A program made the translations under genes and the position numbers. Below, piece after piece: positions 41,338-49,905 of a DNA stretch of 64,000 nt. The first letter of the stretch is position 1. The number at the start of each line of letters is the position of its first letter. This stretch comes from Sphingosinicella sp. LHD-64 (lineage in GTDB: Bacteria; Pseudomonadota; Alphaproteobacteria; Sphingomonadales; Sphingomonadaceae), in assembly GCF_031157375.1 (NCBI RefSeq), contig NZ_JAVIFV010000003.1, forward strand, positions 372,001 through 436,000, written 5' to 3'. The notes beneath the pieces are model-generated. The model saw nothing but the letters and a program-made list of their open reading frames with translations, searched no databases and was not told where the DNA came from.

Positions 41338-41745
41338 ATGACTCAATACAAGCCTGTGCTGACCGCTGAGAATGCCCGGCAGATGCTGGATCGGGCGCTC
41401 GAGGCGGCGTGTGATGCGGGCCTCGCGATGTCGATCGCGGTGGTCGACGAGGGCGGCTATCCGCTTGCGTTGCAGCGGATGGACGGGGCCGGGCTGATGA
41501 CAGCGAAGGTCGCGATGGAGAAGGCGCGAACGGCGGCGCTGATCCGGGCACCCAGCGGACGCCTCGCCGACCGGCTGACGGCCGAGCCGGCGCTGCTGCG
41601 GTTGACCGACTATCTGCCGATGGCGGGCGGCTTGCCGGTGACCATGGAGGGGCGTTGTGTGGGCGCCATCGGGGTGTCGGGCGGCACGCCGGCGCAGGAC
41701 GAGCAGATCGGCGCGACGGGACTGGAAGCGCTGACGGGGTCATAG
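41338..41745 (+). CDS. GlcG/HbpS-family (DUF336) protein
   Basis: A 135-residue small protein of the GlcG/HbpS family. The conserved GLAMSIAVVDEGGYPLALQRMDGAG, KARTAALIRAPSG and a Gly-rich GAIGVSGGTPAQDEQI end are present. Members bind small ligands such as heme or cobalamin and are often next to catabolic genes; their enzyme role is uncertain. It is divergent from the GntR gene. The GATCATCGATG leader is short and its ribosome site is AAGGAT. Confidence 0.82.
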   Translation: MTQYKPVLTAENARQMLDRALEAACDAGLAMSIAVVDEGGYPLALQRMDGAGLMTAKVAMEKARTAALIRAPSGRLADRLTAEPALLRLTDYLPMAGGLPVTMEGRCVGAIGVSGGTPAQDEQIGATGLEALTGS

Positions 41746-41753
41746 CCCGCCGC

Positions 41754-42605
41754 TCAGTGCATTTCTTCGCCGCCGGAGACATTCATCGCCTCGCCGGTGA
41801 TGTAGCGGGCCTGGCTCGAGCAGAGGAAGGCGCAGGCATTGGCGGTGTCCTCGACCTCGCCGACCCGGCCGAGCGGGATGCGGCCGCGCATCGCGGCGAG
41901 ATACTCATCCACCGTCTGCCCGCGCGCCCTGGCCATATACTCGTTCTGCCAGGCGCCGAGCCCGGTGGTGACATGGTTCGGGCAGACCGCATTGACGGTG
42001 ATCTGCTCCGGCCCCAGCTCGATCGCGGCCGAGCGGGTCAGGCCGACCAGCCCGTGCTTCGAGGCGATGTAGGAGGAGGTCAGCGCCGACCCCGATTTGG
42101 AGCCGCGGCTGCCGATCGAGACGATCCGGCCGCGCCCCCACCCCTCCTGCACCGGCTGGGTCAGCATCTGACGGACGGCATATTTGGTCGCAAAGAAGGC
42201 GCCGCGCAGGTTCACGTTGAGCACCGTGTCCCACATTTCCTGCGTCGCCTCGACGAGCGGCCCGAACAGATAGCCGACGCCGGCATTGTTGACGAGAATG
42301 TCGAGCCGGCCGAACTGCTCCACGGCATGGGCGACGAGCGCTGCCACCTGAGCCTCGTCGCGCATATCGGCCTGGAAGGTGCTCACCTCCGGGTGGATCG
42401 TCGCGATGTCGTCGGCGATCCCGGCCAGTTCGGCGGAGGCGCCCACACCATGGGCGGGGGCGAGGCTGCCCTCCACCTTGCCGAGATCGTGCAGGACGAG
42501 CCGAACCCCGTCCTCGGCGAGCTTGCGCGCGATCGCCTCGCCGAGGCCCTTGCGGCGCCCCGCGCCGGTGACGATCGCCACCTTGCCGTCGAGATCGGGA
42601 TACAT
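41754..42605 (-). CDS. Short-chain dehydrogenase/reductase (SDR)
   Basis: A 283-residue NAD(P)-dependent oxidoreductase with VAIVTGAGRRKGLGEAIA (cofactor motif), NNAG and the catalytic Ser with YIASK. A short extra segment follows the glycine motif (RRKG). It ends convergently 8 bases from the HbpS-like gene and lies 17 bases after the reductase gene, so it is last in that operon. It would oxidise or reduce a hydroxyl or carbonyl in the pathway; the substrate is unknown. Confidence 0.87.
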   Translation of the reverse strand: MYPDLDGKVAIVTGAGRRKGLGEAIARKLAEDGVRLVLHDLGKVEGSLAPAHGVGASAELAGIADDIATIHPEVSTFQADMRDEAQVAALVAHAVEQFGRLDILVNNAGVGYLFGPLVEATQEMWDTVLNVNLRGAFFATKYAVRQMLTQPVQEGWGRGRIVSIGSRGSKSGSALTSSYIASKHGLVGLTRSAAIELGPEQITVNAVCPNHVTTGLGAWQNEYMARARGQTVDEYLAAMRGRIPLGRVGEVEDTANACAFLCSSQARYITGEAMNVSGGEEMH

Positions 42606-42622
42606 GGGCGGAGCTCCTCTCG

Positions 42623-44602
42623 TCAGATGTCCATGGCGACGCGATAGCCCTCGGCCGTCGCGCTCAGCGGAATGCGGGGCGCCCGGCAGTCGCCGATCAG
42701 CCGCACGTCGAGGCCCGCGGCGCGCAGCGGTGCGGCGAGCGCGTCGTTCGGCACGCGCGGCGTCGCATAGGTGAGGAAGGCGACATCGCGCAGCACCGTC
42801 TCATCGCCATTGTAGATATTGGCATAGGCCAGCTCGCCCTCCTCCAGTCGCGAGCCGGCAATCGGCCGGACCGAGGTCAGGATGATCGCACCCTTGCGAT
42901 AGAGCCGCTGGTAGACGCTCTGCCGCACGACGGTCGATTCGTCGCTCGCCAGCCGCTCGCGCGGAGTCAGGACCGCGACCCGGTCGAAGCGCTCGAGCAG
43001 GAATTCGGCGGCGTCATAGGTGAAGGCGCTCTGGTCCTCATCGTAGATGACCGCGGTTCCGGTGTTGTGGCCGCGATGCGCGTCGAACAGACGGACGGCC
43101 TCGCGGATGTCCGGCACGAGTCCTTCGTCCAGCCATCCGGCCGGCACGAAATCCGGACGCGACGGCGTAGAACCGGTGGCGAGGATGACGACATCGGGAT
43201 CGACTGCGCGAATGGCGTCGACACCGGCAGCACTGCCGAGATGGAAGCGCACGCCGTGACGGCGAGCGGCGAGTTGCTGATAATCGTAGATGCTGCTGAG
43301 GCCCTCGCCACCGGGCAGGATTGCGTGCAGCCGAGTCATGCCGCCCACCTCCTCTGACGCGCCGAAGACATGGACGTCATGCCCGCGCGCCGCGGCCACC
43401 CACGCGGCCTCCACCCCGGCGATCCCCGCACCGACGACGACGACGCGCTTGCGGGTTTCGGCAGGCGCCGGGTGCCAGTCCGCCTCGTCCGGCGCGCCGA
43501 CGCGCGGGTTGTTGTCGCACAGAAGGCCGCGGCCGGTGGTGATCATGTGCCAGCAGGTGTTGCAGGATACGCAATAGCGGATCTCCGCTTCCCGCCCTTC
43601 GCGCGCCTTCACCGGCCAGGCCGGATCGGTCACCAGCGGCCGGGCCAGCATGACCAGATCGGCGAGGCCGTCGCGGACGATCCGCTCGCCCTCGTTGGGA
43701 TCGGTGATGAGGCCGAGCGCGCCGAGCGGCACGTCCGGCGCGGCGGCGCGGCCGAGGCGGTGGATCGTCTCGACATAGGGCATGCGCGGGCCGCGATTGT
43801 CGGGGAGATGGGCGTGAAGCGTCTCCGAATGGCTGCCCCAACAGTAGGTGAGGTAGTCCATCGCACCCTCGCGCCTGAGCAGCGCGGTGATCTGCTCCGC
43901 CTGCTCAAGGTCGATCCCGCCGTTCATCCCGTCCTCGGCCGGCAGCTTGGCCCCGATCAGGAAGTCCGCGCCGCACCGTTGGCGAATGCCCTGCATCAGC
44001 AGCACCAGCAGCCGCGCACGCCCTGCGAGGTCGCCGCCAAACTCGTCCTCGCGCCGGTTCGAGCGGGTGGAGAGGAACTGGTGGAAGAGGTGACCGTGGC
44101 CGGCGGAAATCTCGACGCCGGCGAAGCCGGCCTGCGCCAGCAGCTCGCAGGAGGTGACGAACTCCTCGATCATGCGGTGGATCTCGCCGGTCTCCAGCAC
44201 CCGCGGCACCGTCCAGCTCAAGTCGTCCGGCAGCGCCGAAGCGCCGCGAGCCTCCAGGTTGCGAAAGCCTGCGCGGAAGCCCCGCCCATTGTCCTGCACC
44301 TGGCCGAGCATCAGCCCGCCCTCGCGCGCCACCGCCTCGGCCCAGCGCGGCAGCAGATCGGCGTTGAGGCCTGACAGCACATGCGGCCGGGTTGGCAGCG
44401 TCTGCCAGTGGAGCATGCCCATCGGCTCACTGACCAGCATCGCCGCCCCGCCCTTCGCGCGGTTGGCGTAGTAGGCGATCAGCCGGTCGGTGACCCGCCC
44501 GCGATCGGCATAGTGGGTCGAGGTCGAGGCGTGGACGATGCGGTTGGAAAGCTCCCGCGTCCCGACACGCACCGGCGAGAAGAGATGCGGATAGGCGGTC
44601 AC
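42623..44602 (-). CDS. Old-Yellow-Enzyme-type NADH:flavin oxidoreductase with FAD/NAD domain
   Basis: A 659-residue multidomain reductase of the 2,4-dienoyl-CoA reductase/trimethylamine dehydrogenase group. The N-terminal FMN barrel begins LFSPVRVGTRELSNRIVHAS; the [4Fe-4S] cysteines are in RYCVSCNTCWHMITTGRGLLC; the C-terminal FAD domain starts VVVVGAGIAGVEAAWVAA. The frame begins with a GTG at 44602. It probably reduces an unsaturated or aromatic intermediate. It is cotranscribed with the SDR and the small protein at 44605. Confidence 0.88.
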   Translation of the reverse strand: MTAYPHLFSPVRVGTRELSNRIVHASTSTHYADRGRVTDRLIAYYANRAKGGAAMLVSEPMGMLHWQTLPTRPHVLSGLNADLLPRWAEAVAREGGLMLGQVQDNGRGFRAGFRNLEARGASALPDDLSWTVPRVLETGEIHRMIEEFVTSCELLAQAGFAGVEISAGHGHLFHQFLSTRSNRREDEFGGDLAGRARLLVLLMQGIRQRCGADFLIGAKLPAEDGMNGGIDLEQAEQITALLRREGAMDYLTYCWGSHSETLHAHLPDNRGPRMPYVETIHRLGRAAAPDVPLGALGLITDPNEGERIVRDGLADLVMLARPLVTDPAWPVKAREGREAEIRYCVSCNTCWHMITTGRGLLCDNNPRVGAPDEADWHPAPAETRKRVVVVGAGIAGVEAAWVAAARGHDVHVFGASEEVGGMTRLHAILPGGEGLSSIYDYQQLAARRHGVRFHLGSAAGVDAIRAVDPDVVILATGSTPSRPDFVPAGWLDEGLVPDIREAVRLFDAHRGHNTGTAVIYDEDQSAFTYDAAEFLLERFDRVAVLTPRERLASDESTVVRQSVYQRLYRKGAIILTSVRPIAGSRLEEGELAYANIYNGDETVLRDVAFLTYATPRVPNDALAAPLRAAGLDVRLIGDCRAPRIPLSATAEGYRVAMDI

Positions 44603-44604
44603 GA

Positions 44605-44901
44605 TCAGCGGGGATCGTGGAAGCGCATCACCCTGCGGATGAAGGCCTGGTTCCAGGCCGAGCGCTCCGCCTCGCCCGCCGCGTCGGGGCGGTAGTTCTC
44701 GATGTCGGCGCGGCTGATGCTGCCCTTCGCGTCGAGCAGGCGCTCGATCGTGTCGACCCGTTCGCGCAGGGAGGAGGTCTCCGCCATCAGCTCGAGCAGG
44801 AAGGTCATCACCTGGTCGATCGCGGGATCGTCGAAGAAGCGCGGCCTTTTGCCCTTGCTCACCCGCGGGAGCTTCACGCCGCTCTTGCCTGCCTCAGCCA
44901 T
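44605..44901 (-). CDS. Small helical protein
   Basis: A 98-residue protein of unknown family. The N-terminus is basic (GKSGVKLPRVSKGKRPR) and the middle forms a likely coiled coil (LRERVDTIERLLDAKG) that resembles the 104-residue protein at 37925. AAGGTGAGG precedes the ATG at 44901. It lies just after the terminator-like hairpin and leads the reductase-SDR operon. Confidence 0.7.
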   Translation of the reverse strand: MAEAGKSGVKLPRVSKGKRPRFFDDPAIDQVMTFLLELMAETSSLRERVDTIERLLDAKGSISRADIENYRPDAAGEAERSAWNQAFIRRVMRFHDPR

Positions 44902-44917
44902 GCCTCACCTTAGTCGA

Positions 44918-44951
44918 AAGAAAAGCGGGAGGCACGCGGGGCCTCCCGCTT
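44918..44951 (-). terminator. Intrinsic terminator after the TonB receptor gene
   Basis: The arms AAGCGGGAGGC (44923-44933) and GCCTCCCGCTT (44941-44951) form a perfect 11-base-pair stem with a 7-base loop. On the minus strand it is followed by TTCTTTCG, a T-rich tail. It stands between the receptor and the next gene of the same strand, with no obvious promoter after it. Confidence 0.7.
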
Positions 44952-44968
44952 CCGTCGCTCTCCCCGCT

Positions 44969-47302
44969 TCAGAAGTCGTAGCGCAGGCGCACCATCCAGC
45001 TTCCCGGCGCATTCAGATAGGGGTAGATCAGGAAGGAGGTGATGTAGGTGTCGTCGAAGCAGTTGTTGCACTCGACCGCCAGCGACCAACGGTCCGGCGA
45101 ACGCAGGGTGATGCCGCCGTTGACGATGCTGTGCGCCTTCTGGAAGCCGCGCGGATCGTTGGAGGTCGCGACCCATGTGTCGCTGATATAGTTCCAGTTG
45201 ACCGCCGGCTGCAGCGTATAGCCGCCGCCGAGCTGCAGCTCGTAATTGACGCCCACCGTCGAGGTAAAGGATGGCGCGCGGGTCGGCTCGGCGATCTCGC
45301 CGGTCGGCGTGATGATGCCGGCGTTGCAATTGTTGGCGACGATGCCGGCGAGGCAGCGAGCCTGCTGGTCGAGCGTGATCTGGTTGATGTTGCGGTAGGA
45401 CGCGTTCTGCAGGCCGACCGACCAGTAGAGGTTGAGTCCGCGCACCGGCCGCGCGGAGATTTCCGCCTCGAGCCCGTAGTTCCTGAGATCGGCGACGTTG
45501 CGGGTCAGGTAGGTGATCGTGCCGGTCACCGGATCGAGCCCGCCGCCCGGAAGCTGCGTATCCTGATCGTTGAAGTAGAAGCCGGTCAGGTTCACGCGCA
45601 GCCGCCGGTCGAAGAATTCGGAGCGGACGCCGCCCTCGAACGACCAGAGCGTCTCGCGGGTGAAGGCCGCGGCCCCTTCCGGGAAGTAGGCGCGCGAGTT
45701 CCAGCCGCCCGACTTGAAGCCGCGCGTCGCCGAGGCGAAGAACATGAGGTCGGGGTTCGCCTGATACTGGATCGCAAAACGCGGCGTCCAGACACGCGAC
45801 CTCAGCTCCACCGGAATGCCGGCGTCGATCACGTCCTGCGTGTCGAACGGCTGGTTGCGCGGCGCGGCGCGCGGCAACGGGTTCGGATTGGGCGAGAAGG
45901 CGATGTCCTTGCGCTCATCCGTGTAGCGGATGCCGGCGGTGAGGGTCAGGCGATCGGTGAGGTGGAAGTCGCCCTGGAAATAGCCCGCGAACGCCTCGGT
46001 GTCGTTCGACATCAGGCGGTCGCCGTTGACCGTCGGCTGACCGACCAAGGGAATCGCGATGTTGGCGAAGTTCGTGTCGTTGGTCTCGTTGATATAGTAG
46101 AAGCCGGCGACATAGGTCAGGACGTCGTTGAACGCCTCGCCGGTGACCTTGATCTCCTGGCTGAACTGGCGGTGCCGGCTGTCGTTGACCAGCGGCGTCG
46201 CGGTGCCGCGATTGCCGCCCAGGAAGTCGACGCCGTCGAACCGCGCGCTCGCGCTGCTGATGCCGCCGAAGCTCTCCGTCATATATTCCTGGCGGAGGTT
46301 CCGGTAGCCGGTGATGAAGTTGATCGTCGCCGATCCGGCCTCGACCTCGAGGTTGGAGCTGACCGACCAGCTGTTGGCGGTGTTGCCCAGCGGGATATCG
46401 GCAAGGCCCTCCGAGACGAGCCCGGTGCCGAGCGATTGATCGGTCCGGAGCGGCGTGAAGCTGATCCGCCGGCCGGTCTCGGGATCGTAGAAATTGGGCA
46501 GGTTGGCGGCCGAACTGGAGACATAGTCGGCCGAGACGTCCCAACGGACGCTGTCCGACAGGAAGGCGCGCACGGCGCCGCGCAGGCCCCAATTTTCCTC
46601 GCCGTTCAGCCGCTCGCCGGTGACGAGATTGTCCACATAGCCGTCGGCGCGGATGTAATAGCCCGAGATCTTGGTGAGCAGCCGGTCGGTGACGACGGGC
46701 ACGTCGACCGAGCCGCGCAGCTGCACGCGGTCGAAGCGGCCGTAGCCGACATCGAGATAGCCGCCGAAATCGTTGCCGGGCTTGCGCATGATGACGTTGA
46801 TCGCGCCGCCGGTGGTGTTGCGGCCGAACAGGGTCCCCTGCGGCCCGCGCAGCACCTCGATCCGCTCGACGTCGAACAGCGCGAAATTGTTCGCGCCCTG
46901 GCGCGAGATGTAGATGTCGTCGACATAGGTGCCGATCGGCGGATCGAAGGTCGAGATCGACTCGGTGTTGGCGAGGCCACGCATCGAATAGGTGTTGGCG
47001 GTGCCGAGCGCGGTGTTGTTGTGGCCGATCAGATTGGGGACATAGTTGATCAGATCGAGCGTGTTGTTGATCTGCCTATTGGCGATGTCCTCGTCGGTGA
47101 AGGCGCTGACCGCGATCGGCACGTTCTGCAGCCGCTCGGTGCGGCGCTGCGCGGTGATCACGACCTCCTGCATGGACTCGTCGTTGCCCACCTGGTTCTG
47201 GGCCGACGCCCCCGCGTCTCCGCCATCCTGGGCGAACGCGTGAGTGGTCGACAGGAGCGAAGCCCCGACGAGCAGCGCGAACTTGTATTTCCGACACGTC
47301 AT
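44969..47302 (-). CDS. TonB-dependent outer-membrane receptor
   Basis: A 777-residue outer-membrane receptor. The ATG at 47302 is chosen because GGGGAAGGGG stands upstream and a signal peptide follows (YKFALLVGASLLSTTHAFAQ). The TonB box is EVVITAQRR, the plug contains VERIEVLRGPQGTLFGRNTTGGAI, and the barrel ends in WMVRLRYDF with terminal Phe. It belongs to the common sphingomonad aromatic-uptake type. A second-family operator lies 99 bases upstream at 47401. Confidence 0.92.
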   Translation of the reverse strand: MTCRKYKFALLVGASLLSTTHAFAQDGGDAGASAQNQVGNDESMQEVVITAQRRTERLQNVPIAVSAFTDEDIANRQINNTLDLINYVPNLIGHNNTALGTANTYSMRGLANTESISTFDPPIGTYVDDIYISRQGANNFALFDVERIEVLRGPQGTLFGRNTTGGAINVIMRKPGNDFGGYLDVGYGRFDRVQLRGSVDVPVVTDRLLTKISGYYIRADGYVDNLVTGERLNGEENWGLRGAVRAFLSDSVRWDVSADYVSSSAANLPNFYDPETGRRISFTPLRTDQSLGTGLVSEGLADIPLGNTANSWSVSSNLEVEAGSATINFITGYRNLRQEYMTESFGGISSASARFDGVDFLGGNRGTATPLVNDSRHRQFSQEIKVTGEAFNDVLTYVAGFYYINETNDTNFANIAIPLVGQPTVNGDRLMSNDTEAFAGYFQGDFHLTDRLTLTAGIRYTDERKDIAFSPNPNPLPRAAPRNQPFDTQDVIDAGIPVELRSRVWTPRFAIQYQANPDLMFFASATRGFKSGGWNSRAYFPEGAAAFTRETLWSFEGGVRSEFFDRRLRVNLTGFYFNDQDTQLPGGGLDPVTGTITYLTRNVADLRNYGLEAEISARPVRGLNLYWSVGLQNASYRNINQITLDQQARCLAGIVANNCNAGIITPTGEIAEPTRAPSFTSTVGVNYELQLGGGYTLQPAVNWNYISDTWVATSNDPRGFQKAHSIVNGGITLRSPDRWSLAVECNNCFDDTYITSFLIYPYLNAPGSWMVRLRYDF

Positions 47303-47400
47303 TTCTGCAGCCCCTTCCCCACTCATCCTGCGTGATGGTTTCCGTCAGGTTTCTTTTGCCGGGCAACGTGCCGCCGGGCTCGTCCTGTAATTGTCATATT

Positions 47401-47415
47401 CCTATATCAAATAGA
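47401..47415. promoter_or_regulatory. Second-family operator upstream of the TonB receptor
   Basis: CCTATATCAAATAGA matches the consensus in eleven contiguous bases, CTATATCAAAT. It lies 99 bases before the receptor start. Confidence 0.65.
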
Positions 47416-47520
47416 GCGACTGTCCACCGGTTTTTACGGTATCGGCACGATCGGCCATGACCCGGTTCTTTCGTGCGACGAATCGAGGCTTCCATGCGGG
47501 TCGTGATCGGGCGGCCGGGA

Positions 47521-48342
47521 TCATGGGTCGACCAGCCGCTTCAGGAACGGCGCGACCAGCGCGCACCATTCGTCGGGGCGATCGAGGACCATGCCCGGAC
47601 CGCCGGGCAGTTCCGAATATTCCCAATCAGGACGGCAGTTTACGAGCCGCGCACCGGACTCGAAGACCGGGTCGGTGCGGCTGGCAACCACCAGCGTCGG
47701 CGCCCCGATCCGGCGTAGGTCGGCCGCGAAATCATAGTGCGGGATGGCCGAATGGCCATGCTCCTTCCAGGGTCCGTGGGTGAAGTAGGTAATGACCGAA
47801 ACGTGGACGGTCTCATCGCTCCAGTCGGGATCGCCGACCTTGCGGACCCAGGCCCAGCGGTCGGTCAAATGACTGCCATCGGATGCAATATCCTGCCGAT
47901 CGCCGAATCGGCCGATTCGCACCGCCCGCTCGTCGGCGGTGAAATAGGGGGCGTTGTCGAGGATCAGTCCGCGAATGAACTCCGGCCCTTCGGCCGCGAG
48001 CCGCCCTGCTGCCAATCCACCGCCGCGATGGCCGAGCACAATCGCCGGACCGGCGGCGAGTGCGACGAGCAGCGCGGCGAGGCTCTCCGCATAGGCCTCG
48101 ATGCTCGGCTCCCGCGGCGGATCGGACATGCCATGACCGGGCAGGTCGATCGCGATCGCACGAAAGCCGGCGGCCGCGATGCGCGGCAGGACGTGGCGAT
48201 ACTGGATGGACGCCCAGGGCGCCTGATGGACGAGCAGCACCGCCGGCCCATCCCCGTGGCTGCGATAGTGGAGCTGCCCGTCGCGACCATCGACATAGCC
48301 GCGCCGCTCACCCGGCAAGGCAGTCAGGATCGGCAGGGTCAT
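47521..48342 (-). CDS. Alpha/beta-hydrolase-fold protein lacking the catalytic Ser and His
   Basis: A 273-residue protein with the alpha/beta hydrolase fold (PAVLLVHQAPWAS, DLPGHGMSDPP). The nucleophile elbow reads GHRGGG, with Arg106 where Ser should be. The C-terminal segment, normally GH-like, reads ELPGGPGMVLDRPDEW with no His. Only the acid residue in SRTDPVF remains. It is therefore not a standard serine hydrolase; it may be a binding or non-hydrolytic enzyme. Its ATG overlaps the flavoprotein stop (ATGA at 48339-48342). Confidence 0.83.
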   Translation of the reverse strand: MTLPILTALPGERRGYVDGRDGQLHYRSHGDGPAVLLVHQAPWASIQYRHVLPRIAAAGFRAIAIDLPGHGMSDPPREPSIEAYAESLAALLVALAAGPAIVLGHRGGGLAAGRLAAEGPEFIRGLILDNAPYFTADERAVRIGRFGDRQDIASDGSHLTDRWAWVRKVGDPDWSDETVHVSVITYFTHGPWKEHGHSAIPHYDFAADLRRIGAPTLVVASRTDPVFESGARLVNCRPDWEYSELPGGPGMVLDRPDEWCALVAPFLKRLVDP

Positions 48343-49790
48343 GGCTTCGTGTCCAGCGGGATCAGGCGGTCGCCCAGCAGACGACCGAAGGTCATCGCCG
48401 GCGTCACCATCATGCCGCCGCACGCCGCCTGCCCCATCGTCTGGCTGGATCCCAGTATCTCGCCGGCGGCATAGAGATTGAGGATCGGCGAGCCGTCGCG
48501 GCGGATGACGCGAAGGCCATCGTCCACAGCAAGGCCGATCGCGCTCGAAATCGCGCTCGCCTGCATGCGGATGGCATGGAACGGCGCCTCGGCGATCGGC
48601 AGCGGCTTGTGCCGGCGACCGAAGAAGTCGTGCCCGGTCCCGACGCCGTAATTGTACCCGGCGATGGTCTTGGCGAGTCCGGCCGCGTCGATCCCGGCCT
48701 TGTGCGCCAATCCTGCAACGGTCTCGGCGCTCAGGAACGCCGGCCCAGCCCGCTCGAAGGCCGCGAGCATGTCCTCGTGCGTCCAGCCGATCACGATTGG
48801 CGGCGCCTCCTCGAGGATGCGGTGGTCGAAGACGATCCAGTAGCGGTGGTCCGGCTGGTGGAGCAGCGCCATCTCGCGCGCGTCCACGCTCTCCACATCC
48901 TCGCGCACGAAGCGCGCGCCCAACGCGTTGACGTAGATTTCCCAGGGCGGTCGCCGCTCCGGGAAGTGCTCGATCCGCCCGGCTGCCGTCGCGGGAAAGT
49001 CGTCGGTGTCGAACAGGGTGCCGAAATTGACGTAGACGTTCTCGGCGCCCCGCGCATAGCCACCGGCCGCCTCGCCGAGGCGCAGGCCGTCGCCGCGCGA
49101 CCAGGGCCAGGGCGCGGCATTGTATTGCGGATAGCCGTTCAGTTCGGCGAACATCTCGGGATTGCCGGCATAGCCGCCGCAGGCGAGGAGCACCGCATTT
49201 GCCGAGAAGCTGCGCTCGACTTCCTCGGCATCGCGGGCTTTCACACCGGTTACGGCACCTTCGGTATCCTGGATCAGTTCCGTCACCGAACAGGAGAGCC
49301 GCACATCGATGGCCCCCTCCGCCGCCAGCGCCTCGATGATCGGCACGAGCACATGCTTGATGCTGAGCGCGCCCTCGGCGCCCCAATAGTAGCGCGGCAC
49401 GCGATAGGGCTCGTGGCCGAAGCCGGTGATCGGATGTTCGGGCAACGGCGCAAGCCCCTCGGCGACCAGCCAATCGAACGTCTCCGCCGCATGATCGACG
49501 GCGAGACGGACGAGGCCGGGATTGGCGGTGCCGCGGCTGATCCGCATGACGTCCCCGAAATGAAGGTCGGGCGAATCTTCGATGCCGCGATCGCGCTGGA
49601 GCTGCGTGCCGGCCGCGCTCATCTGGCCGGTCGCCACCCAGAGCGAACCACCAAGGATGTCGGCATGTTCGAGCAACAGAACCCGTGCCCCACGCCGCGC
49701 CGCGAAGATCGCCGCCGGGAGCCCCGCCGAACCGCCGCCGACGACGATCAGGTCCCAGTGCCTGCGTTTCTCGTGCTTGGCCTCCGCCAT
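48339..49790 (-). CDS. FAD-dependent oxidoreductase (fumarate reductase/3-ketosteroid dehydrogenase-like)
   Basis: A 483-residue flavoprotein of the FAD_binding_2 family. LIVVGGGSAGLPAAIFAARRGARVLLLE is the FAD motif, ACGGYAGNPEM and the C-terminal LYAAGEILGSSQTMGQAACGG complete the family pattern. These enzymes dehydrogenate or reduce a carbon-carbon double bond in an acid or ring. The ATG at 49790 is chosen because GGAGG lies 5 bases upstream; 49802 lacks it. An operator of the second family lies at 49814, 24 bases upstream. Confidence 0.87.
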   Translation of the reverse strand: MAEAKHEKRRHWDLIVVGGGSAGLPAAIFAARRGARVLLLEHADILGGSLWVATGQMSAAGTQLQRDRGIEDSPDLHFGDVMRISRGTANPGLVRLAVDHAAETFDWLVAEGLAPLPEHPITGFGHEPYRVPRYYWGAEGALSIKHVLVPIIEALAAEGAIDVRLSCSVTELIQDTEGAVTGVKARDAEEVERSFSANAVLLACGGYAGNPEMFAELNGYPQYNAAPWPWSRGDGLRLGEAAGGYARGAENVYVNFGTLFDTDDFPATAAGRIEHFPERRPPWEIYVNALGARFVREDVESVDAREMALLHQPDHRYWIVFDHRILEEAPPIVIGWTHEDMLAAFERAGPAFLSAETVAGLAHKAGIDAAGLAKTIAGYNYGVGTGHDFFGRRHKPLPIAEAPFHAIRMQASAISSAIGLAVDDGLRVIRRDGSPILNLYAAGEILGSSQTMGQAACGGMMVTPAMTFGRLLGDRLIPLDTKP

Positions 49791-49813
49791 GTCGGCCTCC
49801 ATAATGTTCTGTA

Positions 49814-49828
49814 TTTATACCAAATCAG
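49814..49828. promoter_or_regulatory. Second-family operator upstream of the flavoprotein gene
   Basis: TTTATACCAAATCAG matches the consensus at 13 of 15 bases. It lies between the MFS stop and the flavoprotein start and is close to the start codon. Confidence 0.6.
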
Positions 49829-49905
49829 CATGAGGGCGCACGCGATGATGCTCCGATCACGCGCAGTGGGCAGAGGTTGCCGCCGCGTGCGTCGACGAAA
49901 ACCGA

